From positions 1-39,910 of the forward strand of contig NZ_PDWV01000038.1 of NCBI RefSeq assembly GCF_010093385.1: 39,910 bases of DNA, written 5' to 3'. The stretch is from Pseudoxanthomonas mexicana (GTDB lineage: Bacteria > Pseudomonadota > Gammaproteobacteria > Xanthomonadales > Xanthomonadaceae). A program made the position numbers and the translations under genes. Each line of letters starts with the position of its first letter. Positions within the stretch are counted from its first letter, which is position 1. This document shows positions 1-7,688 of this stretch, piece by piece. Below the pieces are notes generated by a model. That model was given only the letters and a program-made list of their open reading frames with translations. It did no database searches and had not been told where the DNA came from.

Positions 1-150
1 AGCGGGGGCTGAAAGGGGGATGCCTAGGCTCATGGTGGTCGCAGCTCGTAATTCAGGAAGCTTAGTCCGAATACGTGGCCGACGGCAAACGCAGGCCATG
101 CAAGGGCTGGGCCAGTCCCATGCCGGCCGGCCGACGGGCGGACACGGACA

Positions 151-179
151 TTTCGCTGTCACCCCATATGGCGCATAAT
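151..179 (+). promoter_or_regulatory. Putative sigma70 promoter of speD
   Basis: A CATAAT -10 box lies at 174-179 and a weak -35-like TTTCGC at 151-156, with a 17-base spacer. A transcript would start near 186, about 35 bases before the speD GTG codon. In the upstream stretch 1-150 I see no gene or recognisable RNA. Confidence 0.45.
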
Positions 180-220
180 CCGCCCCCTCATCCGATACCC
201 CCCAGAGAGGGACCACCGCC

Positions 221-1015
221 GTGGTAAAACCCCTGCCTCGCCTGCGGCTGCAAGGCTTCAACAACCTCACCAAGGCGCTGAGCTTCAATATCTACGACGT
301 GTGCTACGCCTCCTCCGAGGACGAGCGTCGCCGGTACATCGAGTACATCGACGAGGAGTACAACGCCGACCGTCTGACCCAGATCCTCACGGATGTGGCG
401 GAGATCATCGGCGCCAACATCCTGACCGTGGCCCGCCAGGACTACGACCCCCCAGGGGCGTCGGTGACCATCCTCATTTCCGAGGAGCCGGTGATCGACA
501 AGAAGGACGCAGGGAAGGAGATCATCTCCGACGCGGTGGTGGCCCACATGGACAAGTCGCACATCACGGTGCACACGTATCCGGAAACGCATCCGGACAA
601 CGGCATCGCGACCTTCCGCGCGGACATCGACGTGGCCACCTGCGGCGTGATCTCGCCGCTGAAGGCGCTGAACTACCTGATCGAAAGCCTCGAGTCCGAC
701 ATCGTCATCATGGACTACCGCGTGCGCGGCTTCACCCGCGACGTGAAGGGCAAGAAGCACTACATCGACCACAAGATCAATTCGATCCAGGATTTCCTGG
801 CCAAGAACATCAAGTCGCGCTACGAGATGCTCGACGTGAATGTCTATCAGGAGAACATCTTCCACACGAAGATGCACCTGAAGGACTTCGACCTGGACAA
901 CTACCTGTTCGAGGAAAAGGCCAAGAACCTCTCGTTCAAGGAGCGCATGAAGATCGAGGCGCGCCTGAAGCGGGAGATCGAGGAGCTGTACCACGGGCGC
1001 AACCTGTCCGAGTGA
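221..1015 (+). CDS. speD: S-adenosylmethionine decarboxylase proenzyme
   Basis: Makes decarboxylated S-adenosylmethionine, the aminopropyl donor for spermidine synthesis in the cytoplasm. The 264-residue product matches the length of the enterobacterial (class 1) SpeD. It carries the self-cleavage region [17 protein letters not shown]: by family knowledge the chain is cut between K112 and S113, and the serine becomes the pyruvoyl cofactor. The conserved [14 protein letters not shown] segment follows. The start is GTG at 221, preceded by a purine-rich AGAGAGG at 203-210; no better ATG exists upstream. It stands alone with its own putative promoter, and the next gene downstream has its own riboswitch. 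Identification is secure; only the exact start is open to small doubt. Confidence 0.95.
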   Translation: MVKPLPRLRLQGFNNLTKALSFNIYDVCYASSEDERRRYIEYIDEEYNADRLTQILTDVAEIIGANILTVARQDYDPPGASVTILISEEPVIDKKDAGKEIISDAVVAHMDKSHITVHTYPETHPDNGIATFRADIDVATCGVISPLKALNYLIESLESDIVIMDYRVRGFTRDVKGKKHYIDHKINSIQDFLAKNIKSRYEMLDVNVYQENIFHTKMHLKDFDLDNYLFEEKAKNLSFKERMKIEARLKREIEELYHGRNLSE

Positions 1016-1062
1016 CGGGTTGGCGGCGGGCGCGGGTTACATCCGGTTCGGGTGGCCTGCGC

Positions 1063-1171
1063 TAGTCTGCCCACACAACCGGCGGGACGACCCGCCCGCG
1101 GCGCGAGCCGCGCATCAGGACCGACGGCGGTCCGGAACGCGAGTTCCGGGCCGTTTCGCGTTATGGCCCGG
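1063..1171 (+). ncRNA. Guanidine-II (mini-ykkC) riboswitch upstream of sugE
   Basis: Two hairpins with ACGR tetraloops, the hallmark of guanidine-II riboswitches, lie in front of the exporter gene. P1 is GGCGGG-ACGA-CCCGCC at 1081-1096 and P2 is GGACCG-ACGG-CGGTCC at 1118-1133, both perfect 6-bp stems. The linker folds into CGCGGC-GCGA-GCCGCG (1097-1112). P2 is followed by GGAAC-GCGA-GTTCC (1134-1147). A further stem can pair CCGGGCC (1146-1152) with GGCCCGG (1165-1171), which competes with the previous hairpin and ends about 12 bases before the GAGGAGG Shine-Dalgarno sequence (1184-1190). A TAGTCT -10-like box at 1063-1068 would start the RNA just before P1. Binding of guanidinium by the loop pair is established for the class; control of translation here is inferred from proximity to the ribosome site. 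Confidence 0.88.
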
Positions 1172-1196
1172 GCGATCAAACCTGAGGAGGTGACGT

Positions 1197-1517
1197 ATGG
1201 CGTGGGTCTGGCTGGTGTTGGCGGGATTGCTGGAAGTGGTGTGGGCCGTAGGCCTGAAGTATTCCGAGGGCTTTACCCGACTCGTGCCCAGCGTCGTCAC
1301 GGCCGTGGCGGCGGCGGCCAGCTTCTGGCTGCTGGCGGTCGCGCTGAAGTACATCCCGCTGGGTACGGGGTACGTGATCTGGGGGGGCATCGGTGCCGGC
1401 GGTACGGCGCTTGTCGGCATGTGGCTGTTTCAGGGGCCGGCCACGGCGGCCCGCCTGGTGTGCATCGGGCTGATCGTGGCCGGCATCATCGGGCTGAAGC
1501 TGACGTCCGGCGGGTAG
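1197..1517 (+). CDS. sugE: Guanidinium exporter of the SMR family (SugE/Gdx)
   Basis: Small multidrug resistance protein of 106 residues with four membrane helices. Close in sequence to E. coli SugE/Gdx, which exports guanidinium in exchange for protons. The first helix carries LAGLLEVVWAVGLKYS, with the essential glutamate at E13 and the tryptophan W16 typical of the Gdx subtype rather than EmrE. YVIWGGIGA and the final helix ending GIIGLKL also match that subtype. Start ATG 1197 has an excellent GAGGAGG site seven bases upstream. The guanidine-II riboswitch immediately upstream independently supports the guanidinium role. The gene is monocistronic and converges on coq7. Confidence 0.95.
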   Translation: MAWVWLVLAGLLEVVWAVGLKYSEGFTRLVPSVVTAVAAAASFWLLAVALKYIPLGTGYVIWGGIGAGGTALVGMWLFQGPATAARLVCIGLIVAGIIGLKLTSGG

Positions 1518-1535
1518 GGCGGGCCCAGGCCCGCC
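1518..1535 (+). terminator. GC-rich hairpin after sugE, no U-tract
   Basis: GGCGGGC-CCAG-GCCCGCC forms a perfect 7-bp stem directly after the sugE stop codon, between two convergent genes. There is no T-run, so it may act as an RNA end-protecting or weak termination structure. The rest of the 1536-1628 gap shows nothing recognisable. Confidence 0.4.
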
Positions 1536-1628
1536 ATCCGCATGTCCCTGTTGACGCGGCCTTCCGGGGAAAAGCTTCGATGCCGGTCGTCGTCCTTGGA
1601 TCTGGCCGCCATGGGGCCAGGGGGCTTT

Positions 1629-2270
1629 CTAAAGACGGTACGCCACCGCCTTCATCAGCTTAGAGGCGCCCGCCATCAGGGTCGGGATCGGCGCGGGCAG
1701 GGTGCGTGCGCCGGCCTGTTGCGCATGATCGGCATGGCGGGCTTCGTCGGCCTTCATCACGGTCAGGATCTCGCGGCTGCGCAGGTCGGCAGGCGGAAGG
1801 GTCTCCAGGTGCTCGTCAAGGTGCGCCTCCACCTGGCGCTCGGTTTCCACCACGAACCCCAGGCTCCAGCCATCGCCGCGCAGGCCGGCCAGGGCGCCCA
1901 GCGCGTAACTGCCGGCGTACCACAGCGGGTTGAACACGCTGGGACGGCTGTCCAGTTCGCGCAGGCGGTCGGCGCACCAGGCCAGGTGGTCGGTCTCTTC
2001 CTGGGCTGCGTCCAGCAGGTGGGCGCGCGTGGCGCCGTCACGGGCGACGGCCGCCTGCCCGAAATACAGGCCCTGGGCGCAGACCTCGCCGACATGGTTG
2101 ATGCGCATCAGGCCGGCGGCATGGCGCTGCTCGTCCGGTTCCAGGGCCACGTCGGGGGTGTCCCCGGCGGGGTTGGCGCGATGGGCGGGCGGGTTGCCGA
2201 AGACGGTGTCCAGCCCTCGCTGGGCCTCCACCAGCCATCCGTCGAGAAGCGAGAGGGTCCGCGTGTTCAT
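1629..2270 (-). CDS. coq7: 3-demethoxyubiquinol 3-hydroxylase (Coq7, di-iron)
   Basis: Catalyses the last hydroxylation of the ubiquinone ring (2-polyprenyl-3-methyl-6-methoxy-1,4-benzoquinol hydroxylase). The 213-residue product is a four-helix di-iron carboxylate protein. The visible ligand pattern is E62 in INHVGEV, the E92-x-x-H95 pair in EETDHL, E142/E144 in VVETER, and the E176-x-x-H179 pair in DEARHA, which is the Coq7 arrangement. The ATG at 2270 was chosen because the recognisable protein starts there (MNTRTLSLLDGW); the frame is open further upstream, but that extension looks non-native. The gene is divergent from rplM and convergent with sugE. Confidence 0.93.
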   Translation of the reverse strand: MNTRTLSLLDGWLVEAQRGLDTVFGNPPAHRANPAGDTPDVALEPDEQRHAAGLMRINHVGEVCAQGLYFGQAAVARDGATRAHLLDAAQEETDHLAWCADRLRELDSRPSVFNPLWYAGSYALGALAGLRGDGWSLGFVVETERQVEAHLDEHLETLPPADLRSREILTVMKADEARHADHAQQAGARTLPAPIPTLMAGASKLMKAVAYRL

Positions 2271-2338
2271 GGGTCGTATTGTGCCGACTCGTTTCAGCCG
2301 CGTCTGCCCGGCACCCCGATAGGTCGGGTAGGCCCGGG

Positions 2339-2367
2339 TTGCGCACTGCGGCAAGGCCCCGTACAAT
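2339..2367 (+). promoter_or_regulatory. Sigma70 promoter of rplM-rpsI
   Basis: TTGCGC at 2339-2344 and TACAAT at 2362-2367 are separated by exactly 17 bases. Transcription would start near 2374, giving a leader of about 85 bases. L13 autoregulates this operon in E. coli; I cannot point to a defined operator structure here. Confidence 0.7.
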
Positions 2368-2457
2368 CCCGCCTCTTACGTTTCACCCTTCACAACGCGT
2401 GGCAAAGTTCCGGCCGGGAAACCGCGGAATCCGCCCGACCAGACACACGAGAGTTCC

Positions 2458-2886
2458 ATGAGCACCTTTACCGCCAAGTCCGAGACCGTCCAGCGCGACT
2501 GGTACGTCGTCGACGCAGCAGGCAAGACCCTGGGTCGCCTGTCCACCGAGCTGGCCCGTCGCCTCCGCGGCAAGCACAAGCCCGTCTATACCCCTCACGT
2601 TGATACCGGCGACTACCTCGTCGTGATCAATGCCGAGAAGATCCACGTCACCGGCAACAAGCTGGCCGACAAGAAGTCCCACCGCTTCACCGGCTACATC
2701 GGCAACCTGAAGACCGAGACGCTGGCCCAGGCGCTGGAGCGCCATCCGGAGCGCGTCATCGAGACCGCCGTGAAGGGCATGCTGCCGAAGGGCCCGCTGG
2801 GCCGCGACATGTATCGCAAGCTCAAGGTCTACGCCGGCCCGAATCATCCGCACGCCGCTCAGCAGCCGCAGGTCCTGGACATCTAA
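2458..2886 (+). CDS. rplM: 50S ribosomal protein L13 (uL13)
   Basis: Component of the large ribosomal subunit that binds 23S rRNA early in assembly. At 142 residues it has the normal bacterial length. Family features are visible: [20 protein letters not shown] near the start, [11 protein letters not shown] in the middle, and the [20 protein letters not shown] signature near the C-terminus, followed by HPHAAQQP. The ATG at 2458 follows a GAGAG-containing leader. rpsI starts two bases after the rplM stop, the standard rplM-rpsI operon. No anomalies seen. Confidence 0.98.
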   Translation: MSTFTAKSETVQRDWYVVDAAGKTLGRLSTELARRLRGKHKPVYTPHVDTGDYLVVINAEKIHVTGNKLADKKSHRFTGYIGNLKTETLAQALERHPERVIETAVKGMLPKGPLGRDMYRKLKVYAGPNHPHAAQQPQVLDI

Positions 2887-2888
2887 TC

Positions 2889-3281
2889 ATGGCTATCACT
2901 CAGAACTACGGCACCGGCCGTCGCAAGTCCTCCACCGCCCGCGTGTTCCTGCGCAAGGGCACCGGCAACATCACGGTCAATGGTCGTCCGCTGGACGAGT
3001 TCTTCGGCCGCGAAACCGGCCGCATGATCGTGCGCCAGCCGCTGGAGCTGACCAAGAACACGGAAACCTTCGACATCACCGTGACCACCACCGGTGGCGG
3101 CATCACCGGCCAGGCCGGCGCCATCCGCCTGGGCATCGCCCGCGCGCTGGTGGAGTACGATGAAACCCTGAAGTCGGAACTGCGCAAGGCAGGCTTCGTG
3201 ACCCGCGACGCCCGTGAAGTCGAGCGCAAGAAGGTCGGTCTGCACAAGGCTCGTCGCGCCACCCAGTTCTCCAAGCGCTAA
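2889..3281 (+). CDS. rpsI: 30S ribosomal protein S9 (uS9)
   Basis: Small-subunit protein whose C-terminal tail reaches the P-site tRNA. The 130-residue product starts with [14 protein letters not shown], contains [19 protein letters not shown], and ends RRATQFSKR; the terminal lysine-arginine is the conserved tRNA-contacting tail. Translation is probably coupled to rplM, which ends two bases upstream. The tRNA-Gln gene follows 33 bases after the stop. Confidence 0.98.
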   Translation: MAITQNYGTGRRKSSTARVFLRKGTGNITVNGRPLDEFFGRETGRMIVRQPLELTKNTETFDITVTTTGGGITGQAGAIRLGIARALVEYDETLKSELRKAGFVTRDAREVERKKVGLHKARRATQFSKR

Positions 3282-3290
3282 CAGACGCGC

Positions 3291-3296
3291 TACACT
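3291..3296 (+). promoter_or_regulatory. Putative -10 box for tRNA-Gln
   Basis: TACACT lies 18 bases before the mature tRNA 5' end, a usual spacing. No convincing -35 element is seen because the upstream DNA is the end of rpsI. Read-through from the rplM-rpsI operon is the alternative. Confidence 0.4.
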
Positions 3297-3314
3297 ATGC
3301 GTCACTGGTTACAC

Positions 3315-3389
3315 AGCCCCGTCGCCAAGCGGTAAGGCACCTGACTCTGACTCAGGCATTCGGTGGTTCGAATCCATCCGGGGCTGCCA
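3315..3389 (+). tRNA. tRNA-Gln (anticodon CUG)
   Basis: A 75-base cloverleaf with encoded CCA. The acceptor arms AGCCCCG (3315-3321) and CGGGGCT (3379-3385) pair fully, followed by discriminator G and CCA. The D-arm has AAGCGGTAAGGC, the anticodon stem is CCTGA/TCAGG with loop CTCTGAC giving anticodon CTG, and the T-arm contains GGTTCGAATCC. It reads CAG codons. Confidence 0.97.
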
Positions 3390-3411
3390 ACTTGAAGTCC
3401 ACTGGACATCC

Positions 3412-3440
3412 GCAAAAGCCCGCCTCTGGCGGGTTTTTGC
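3412..3440 (+). terminator. Rho-independent terminator after tRNA-Gln
   Basis: CCCGCC (3419-3424) pairs with GGCGGG (3428-3433) around a TCT loop. The stem is extended by CAAAA on the left against TTTTTG on the right, giving the T-run. It separates the tRNA from the next gene and would work in both directions. Confidence 0.88.
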
Positions 3441-3456
3441 GTTGAGGGGTCTGCCG

Positions 3457-4203
3457 ATGGTCGCGATGTTCCCCCCTCCCTTCTGCCCGGTCGCCGACGC
3501 GCTGCCCCGCATGCGCGCGCGCGGCTATGCCGTGCTCGCGCCGACGGACATGGCGCAGGGTACCTGCACCGATTTGGCCGGCCTGGCGGCGCTGGTCCCG
3601 AGCTGGGACCGCCTGGAGGCCGACGGCTACCTGAGAGACGGCGGGCGTTACCGTCGCCGGCGGCTCGCCTGCTTCGTGGTGGAGGGCGACGACGTCTGCC
3701 GGGCGCCGCACCGTGCGCACTGGCAGTCGCTGGACTACAACGCCCTGCACGGCGGCATGCAGCGCTGGTTCGAACCGATCGAGCCGGCCGTGGCGGAGGC
3801 AGCCGCCTGGCGCCAGTTGCTGGTCGGTCTGGCGCGCTGGGGCTCCGCACTGAAGGGTGAGCGTGCCTGGTACGTGGAAGCGCACCAGTTCCGCATCGAC
3901 ACCACCGACGGTATTGGCCGGCCGACACCGGAAGGCGCCCACCGCGACGGCGTGGATTTCGTGGCCGTGCTGCTGGTGGGCCGGACCGGCATCAAGGGCG
4001 GCGAGACCCGGGTGTTCGAGGCGGCCGGACCGGACGGGCAGCGCTTCACCCTGCAGGTCCCGTGGTCGCTGCTGTTCCTGGACGATGAGCGCGTCATCCA
4101 CGAGTCCACGCCGATCCAGCCGGTGGACGCCACCGGCCACCGGGATACGCTGGTGCTGACGTTCCGGTCCGGGGGCTTCCAGGGCGACGACGAAGTCGGC
4201 TGA
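3457..4203 (+). CDS. 2-oxoglutarate/Fe(II) dioxygenase, PF10014-type
   Basis: A 248-residue protein resembling the 2OG-Fe dioxygenase family that includes bacterial free-amino-acid hydroxylases such as L-isoleucine dioxygenase. The iron-binding facial triad is visible: H162-R-D164 in GAHRDGVD and H215 in RVIHEST, with a candidate 2OG-binding arginine near R237 in LTFRSG. GIKGGETRVF also fits the family. The ATG at 3457 is chosen for GAGGGG about seven bases upstream; the frame is open through the tRNA upstream, which is not coding. A second ATG lies at 3466. The substrate cannot be told from the sequence; neighbours give no hint beyond the amino-acid catabolic genes that follow. Confidence 0.8.
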   Translation: MVAMFPPPFCPVADALPRMRARGYAVLAPTDMAQGTCTDLAGLAALVPSWDRLEADGYLRDGGRYRRRRLACFVVEGDDVCRAPHRAHWQSLDYNALHGGMQRWFEPIEPAVAEAAAWRQLLVGLARWGSALKGERAWYVEAHQFRIDTTDGIGRPTPEGAHRDGVDFVAVLLVGRTGIKGGETRVFEAAGPDGQRFTLQVPWSLLFLDDERVIHESTPIQPVDATGHRDTLVLTFRSGGFQGDDEVG

Positions 4204-4220
4204 ATCCGGATCGGATTCGT

Positions 4221-4226
4221 TACAAT
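4221..4226 (+). promoter_or_regulatory. Putative -10 box for the fah-maiA unit
   Basis: TACAAT lies 40 bases before the ATG of the fumarylacetoacetase-like gene. No clear -35 element is seen at 16-18 bases upstream. Confidence 0.4.
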
Positions 4227-4265
4227 TGAAACGAAGGCGCGTGCGCGCGGTTGACTGGAGTTCCG

Positions 4266-5255
4266 ATGAAGCTGGGTTCCCTGAAGGAAGGCGGTCGTGA
4301 CGGTACCCTGATCGTGGTGTCGCGGGACCTGACGCGCGCCGTGCGCGCCACCGGCATCGCGCCGACCCTGCAGCGCGCGCTGGAGGACTGGAGCAATACG
4401 GCGCCGCGCCTGAACGCGCTATACGAAGCGCTGAACGCCGGCGATGCCGATGGCGCCTTCGACATGGACGCCCAGGCCATGGCGGCCCCGTTGCCGCGCG
4501 CCTACGAATTCGTCGACGGCAGCGCCTACCTGCCGCATGTCGAGCGCGTGCGGCGTGCGCGCAATGCGGAAGTGCCGGCGAGCTTCTACACCGATCCGCT
4601 GATGTACCAGGCCACCAGCGCGGCCTTCCTGGGCCCGCGCGATCCGGTGAAGGTGGTCAGCGAGGAGTACGGGATCGATCTGGAGGCGGAAATCGTGGTC
4701 GTCACCGACGACGTGCCGATGGCCGTCACCCCCGCACAGGCGGCTGCGCACATCCAGCTGATCGGCTTGGTCAATGACGTGTCGCTGCGCAACCTCATCC
4801 CGGCCGAACTGGCCAAGGGGTTCGGCTTCCTGCAGTCAAAGCCACGTTCGGCGCTGTCGCCGGTGTTCGTGACGCCGGATGAGCTGGACGATGCGTGGAA
4901 GGACAACAAGGTGCACCTGCCGCTGGTGACGCACATCAATGGCGAGTGGTTCGGTGCGCCGGAGGCCGGCGTGGACATGCAGTTCGACTTCGCCCAGCTG
5001 GTGGCGCACGCGGCCAAGACCCGTCCGCTGTCGGCCGGCACGCTGGTCGGGTCCGGCACCATCGCCAACGAGGATGTGTCCAAGGGCGCCTCCTGCTTCG
5101 CCGAGAAGCGCACGGTGGAGACGCTGCGGGACGGCAAGCCGTCCACCCCCTTCATGAAGTACGGCGATGTGGTCCACATCGAAATGAAGGATCGTGACGG
5201 CCGTTCCATTTTTGGCGTGATCGAGCAGCGGATCGAACCGCAGCCCTTGCCTTGA
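4266..5255 (+). CDS. Fumarylacetoacetate hydrolase family protein
   Basis: Likely performs the last step of tyrosine degradation, splitting fumarylacetoacetate into fumarate and acetoacetate. The 329-residue product has the FAH-fold metal site in order: D110 in FYTDPLMY, E140 and E142 in DLEAEI, and D171 in VNDVSLRN, followed by KGFGFLQSKP and the GTLVGSGTI segment. The ATG at 4266 is preceded by CTGGAG five bases away; a TTG at 4251 is a poorer start. The next gene encodes maleylacetoacetate isomerase, which makes the substrate, so a role in the same pathway is well supported. It is of the short prokaryotic FAH type rather than the approximately 420-residue eukaryotic form. Confidence 0.88.
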   Translation: MKLGSLKEGGRDGTLIVVSRDLTRAVRATGIAPTLQRALEDWSNTAPRLNALYEALNAGDADGAFDMDAQAMAAPLPRAYEFVDGSAYLPHVERVRRARNAEVPASFYTDPLMYQATSAAFLGPRDPVKVVSEEYGIDLEAEIVVVTDDVPMAVTPAQAAAHIQLIGLVNDVSLRNLIPAELAKGFGFLQSKPRSALSPVFVTPDELDDAWKDNKVHLPLVTHINGEWFGAPEAGVDMQFDFAQLVAHAAKTRPLSAGTLVGSGTIANEDVSKGASCFAEKRTVETLRDGKPSTPFMKYGDVVHIEMKDRDGRSIFGVIEQRIEPQPLP

Positions 5256-5353
5256 TGACCTGCCCGGGCCCAGTGTGAGTAGGGTACGGGGCGGAACCGG
5301 CATGGACGCGGATTTCTGGCACTTGAAGGGGCATTCCGCAAGGGGCGGTCTGC

Positions 5354-6013
5354 ATGGCTGAGCAACTGCGGCTGTATTCCTATTGGCGCTCAAGCGCCGC
5401 TTACCGCGTGCGCATCGGGCTGAACCTCAAGGGTCTGGCGTTCGAGACGCTGCCCGTGCACCTGGTCCGCGACGGCGGGCAGCAGCACGCGGCCGCGTAC
5501 GTGGCCAAGAACCCCCAGCACATGGTGCCCACGCTGCAGCATGGCGAGCGCGTGATCCGGCAGTCGCTGGCCATCCTGGAGTACCTGGACGAGGCGTGGC
5601 CGTCGCCGCGCCTGCTGCCCATGACGGCACGCGACCGTGCGCGCGTGCGCGCGCTGGCGCAGATGGTGGCGTGCGACATCCATCCGCTCAACAACCTGCG
5701 TGTGCTGCAGTATTTCGAGCACACCTGGAACGTGCCCCAGGCCGAGCGCGAGGACTGGGTCAAGCACTGGATCGTCGAAGGCTTCACCGCCGTCGAGACC
5801 CTGTTGGCCGAGGATGCGGCGACCGGCGTGTACTGTCACGGACAGACGCCGGGATTGGCCGACTGCTGCCTGGTACCGCAGGTGTTCAACGCGCGCCGCT
5901 TCGGCGTGGACATGGCGGCGTTCCCCACCCTCCTGCGCATCGAGCAGGCCTGTCTCGCCCTGCCGGCCTTCGATCAGGCGCGCCCCGAGAACCAGCCCGA
6001 CGCCAACGCCTGA
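5354..6013 (+). CDS. maiA: Maleylacetoacetate isomerase (zeta-class GST)
   Basis: Glutathione-dependent cis-trans isomerase that converts maleylacetoacetate to fumarylacetoacetate. The 219-residue product carries the zeta-class signature WRSSAAYRVRIGLNLKG (residues 11-27), with the active-site serines S13/S14, then NPQHMVPTLQHG and RQSLAILEYLDE of the thioredoxin-like domain. The C-terminal helical domain includes CDIHPLNNLRVLQY and TPGLADCCLVPQVFNA. ATG 5354 has AGGGGCGG upstream. It follows the FAH-family gene by 98 bases, most likely in the same transcript; no homogentisate dioxygenase is in the window. Confidence 0.94.
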   Translation: MAEQLRLYSYWRSSAAYRVRIGLNLKGLAFETLPVHLVRDGGQQHAAAYVAKNPQHMVPTLQHGERVIRQSLAILEYLDEAWPSPRLLPMTARDRARVRALAQMVACDIHPLNNLRVLQYFEHTWNVPQAEREDWVKHWIVEGFTAVETLLAEDAATGVYCHGQTPGLADCCLVPQVFNARRFGVDMAAFPTLLRIEQACLALPAFDQARPENQPDANA

Positions 6014-6019
6014 AGGAAC

Positions 6020-6035
6020 GGGCGGTCGACCGCCC
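6020..6035. terminator. Palindromic hairpin between maiA and pilU
   Basis: GGGCGGTCGACCGCCC is a perfect 16-base palindrome in the gap between two convergent genes. In RNA it gives GGGCGG-UCGA-CCGCCC from either strand. No T-run follows on either side, so efficient intrinsic termination is not assured. Confidence 0.5.
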
Positions 6036-6060
6036 ATCGTGATGCGTGAGCGCGGCGCCG

Positions 6061-7197
6061 TCAGCCGAAGCCGTGGGTGATGCGGGGCGAGGCGCTGCCG
6101 GTGTCGTAGTCGGCGTAGGGGTCGTGTTCGCCCTTGCTGCCCTCGGACAGGCGGAACTTCAGGGCCAGACCGTCGCGCGAGTCGGCCGCGCGCAGCGCCT
6201 CCTCCTGCTCGATCAGCCCTTCCTTCACCATCCGGAACAGGCACTGGTCGAAGGACTCCATGCCTTCCTCCAGCGACTCCTCCATGGCGGCCTTGATCTC
6301 GTGCACCTGCCCCCGGCGCAGCAGGTCGCGGATCATCGGCGTGTTGATCAGCACCTCGGCGGCGGGCAGGCGGCGGCCGTCGACGCCTTTCACCAGGCGC
6401 TGCGAGACCACGGCGCGCAGGTTCAGCGCCAGGTTCATCAGCACGTTCTTGTGCGCGCTCTCCGGGAAGAAGTTGAGGATGCGCTCGATGGTCTGGTCCG
6501 CGTTGTTGGAGTGCAGCGTCGCCAGGCACAGATGGCCGGTCTCGGCGAAGGCGATGGCCGCCTCCATCGTGGTGGCGTCCAGGATCTCGCCGATCAGGAT
6601 GACGTCCGGCGCCTCGCGCATCGCGTTCTTCAACGCATTGTGGAAGGCATGGGTGTCCAGGCCCACCTCGCGCTGGTTGACGATGGACTGCTTGTGCTTG
6701 TGCAGGTACTCGATCGGATCCTCGATGGTGAGGATGTGGCCAGTGCTGGTGGTGTTGCGGTAGTCGATCATCGAGGCCAGCGACGTCGACTTGCCCGAGC
6801 CGGTGGACCCCACGATCAGCACCAGGCCGCGCGGCGTCATGATGATGTCCTTCAACACCGGCGGCAGGTTCAGCTCCTCGATGCTGGGGATCACGCTGCG
6901 GATGGCACGGATGACCATGCCCACCTCGCCGCGCTGCTTGAACACGTTGACGCGGAAGCGGCCGGCGTCCTGCAGGGCGATGGCCATGTTCAGCTCGAGC
7001 TCGCGCTCGAACACGGGCACCTGGCCCTCGTCCATCAGCGAATACGCGATCTTCTTGACCATGCCGGGCGGCAGGCCGGTATTGCCCAAGGGGTACAGCT
7101 TGCCCTCGATCTTGATGTAGACCGGCGCCCCGGTGGTCAGAAACATGTCCGAGGCGTTCTTCTCGGTCATCAGCTTCAGGAAATAGCCGATGTCCAT
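6061..7197 (-). CDS. pilU: Type IV pilus retraction ATPase PilU
   Basis: PilT-like hexameric ATPase that assists PilT in pulling back type IV pili (twitching, DNA uptake) at the inner membrane. The 378-residue product has Walker A GSTGSGKST (130-138), the Asp-box region TIEDPIEYLH (158-166), Walker B DVILIGEILD (198-207) and the His-box HLCLATLH (222-229). The PilU-type start MDIGYFLKLMTEKNASDMFLT and its acidic C-terminal extension set it apart from PilT. The ATG at 7197 is chosen for that canonical start. The arginine of the usual GEIRD motif is leucine here. PilT is not adjacent: a divergent gene begins 95 bases upstream. Confidence 0.93.
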   Translation of the reverse strand: MDIGYFLKLMTEKNASDMFLTTGAPVYIKIEGKLYPLGNTGLPPGMVKKIAYSLMDEGQVPVFERELELNMAIALQDAGRFRVNVFKQRGEVGMVIRAIRSVIPSIEELNLPPVLKDIIMTPRGLVLIVGSTGSGKSTSLASMIDYRNTTSTGHILTIEDPIEYLHKHKQSIVNQREVGLDTHAFHNALKNAMREAPDVILIGEILDATTMEAAIAFAETGHLCLATLHSNNADQTIERILNFFPESAHKNVLMNLALNLRAVVSQRLVKGVDGRRLPAAEVLINTPMIRDLLRRGQVHEIKAAMEESLEEGMESFDQCLFRMVKEGLIEQEEALRAADSRDGLALKFRLSEGSKGEHDPYADYDTGSASPRITHGFG

Positions 7198-7292
7198 GTG
7201 CAAAGCTCCCCACGTTGCGTGGCACGGCGTTGCAACCGTACCAAAGGCTTCCGACAATGGCCGCGCGCACCCCTCTGAGCCACGGCACCCCA

Positions 7293-7688
7293 ATGACAGC
7301 TAGCTTCTCATACTTCCGACGACCCCCGCATGTGATGGCGGCCGCAGTAGTGGCACTGGCCCTGTCGGCGGCGCCTGCATTCGCGCAGGCGGCGCTGACG
7401 CCCGAGCTGGAAGCCGCCGTGCAGGCCGTGCAGCGTGCCACCCAGGCCGATGCCGACCAGTACGCGCCTGCCGAACTCGCCGCGGCCCGCCAGTCACTGG
7501 CGCAGGCGCAGGCGGCTCATGCGGCGCGCGAGAAGAAGGCGGCGCTCGATCTGGCCCTGCGTGCCGCCGTCGATGCCGATCTGGCGCGCGCGCGCAGTCA
7601 GGAGGCCGTGGCGTCTGCAGAGGTCGCGCAGCGCAAGGTCGAGATCGCCGACCTGCAGGCCCAGATCGGCGCAGAGGGTCGGCGATGA
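7293..7688 (+). CDS. Secreted DUF4398-type alpha-helical protein
   Basis: A 131-residue exported protein of unknown function. A signal peptide is visible (positively charged start, hydrophobic AAAVVALALSAAPAFA, probable cut before QA). The mature part is an alanine- and glutamine-rich helix, with AELAAARQSLAQAQAAHAAREKKAALDLALRAA typical of DUF4398 proteins, which are predicted to sit in the periplasm. The start is uncertain: ATG 7293 fits the signal peptide best, while ATG 7257 (AAAGG nine bases upstream) and an ATG at 7335 are alternatives. It overlaps the following OmpA-like gene by four bases, so the two are probably made together. Confidence 0.75.
   Translation: MTASFSYFRRPPHVMAAAVVALALSAAPAFAQAALTPELEAAVQAVQRATQADADQYAPAELAAARQSLAQAQAAHAAREKKAALDLALRAAVDADLARARSQEAVASAEVAQRKVEIADLQAQIGAEGRR

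Noticed and set aside
1-150. Possible RNA gene (tmRNA, RNase P RNA or rRNA fragment) at the left edge
   Set aside because: None of the conserved elements of these RNAs was found; the stretch remains unassigned.
3214-3456. In-frame extension of the 2OG-oxygenase ORF upstream through the tRNA-Gln and terminator
   Set aside because: The stretch contains rpsI coding sequence, a clear tRNA and a terminator; the SD-supported ATG at 3457 is the real start.
4251-4265. TTG start for the fumarylacetoacetase-like gene
   Set aside because: ATG 4266 has a CTGGAG site five bases upstream and matches the family start.
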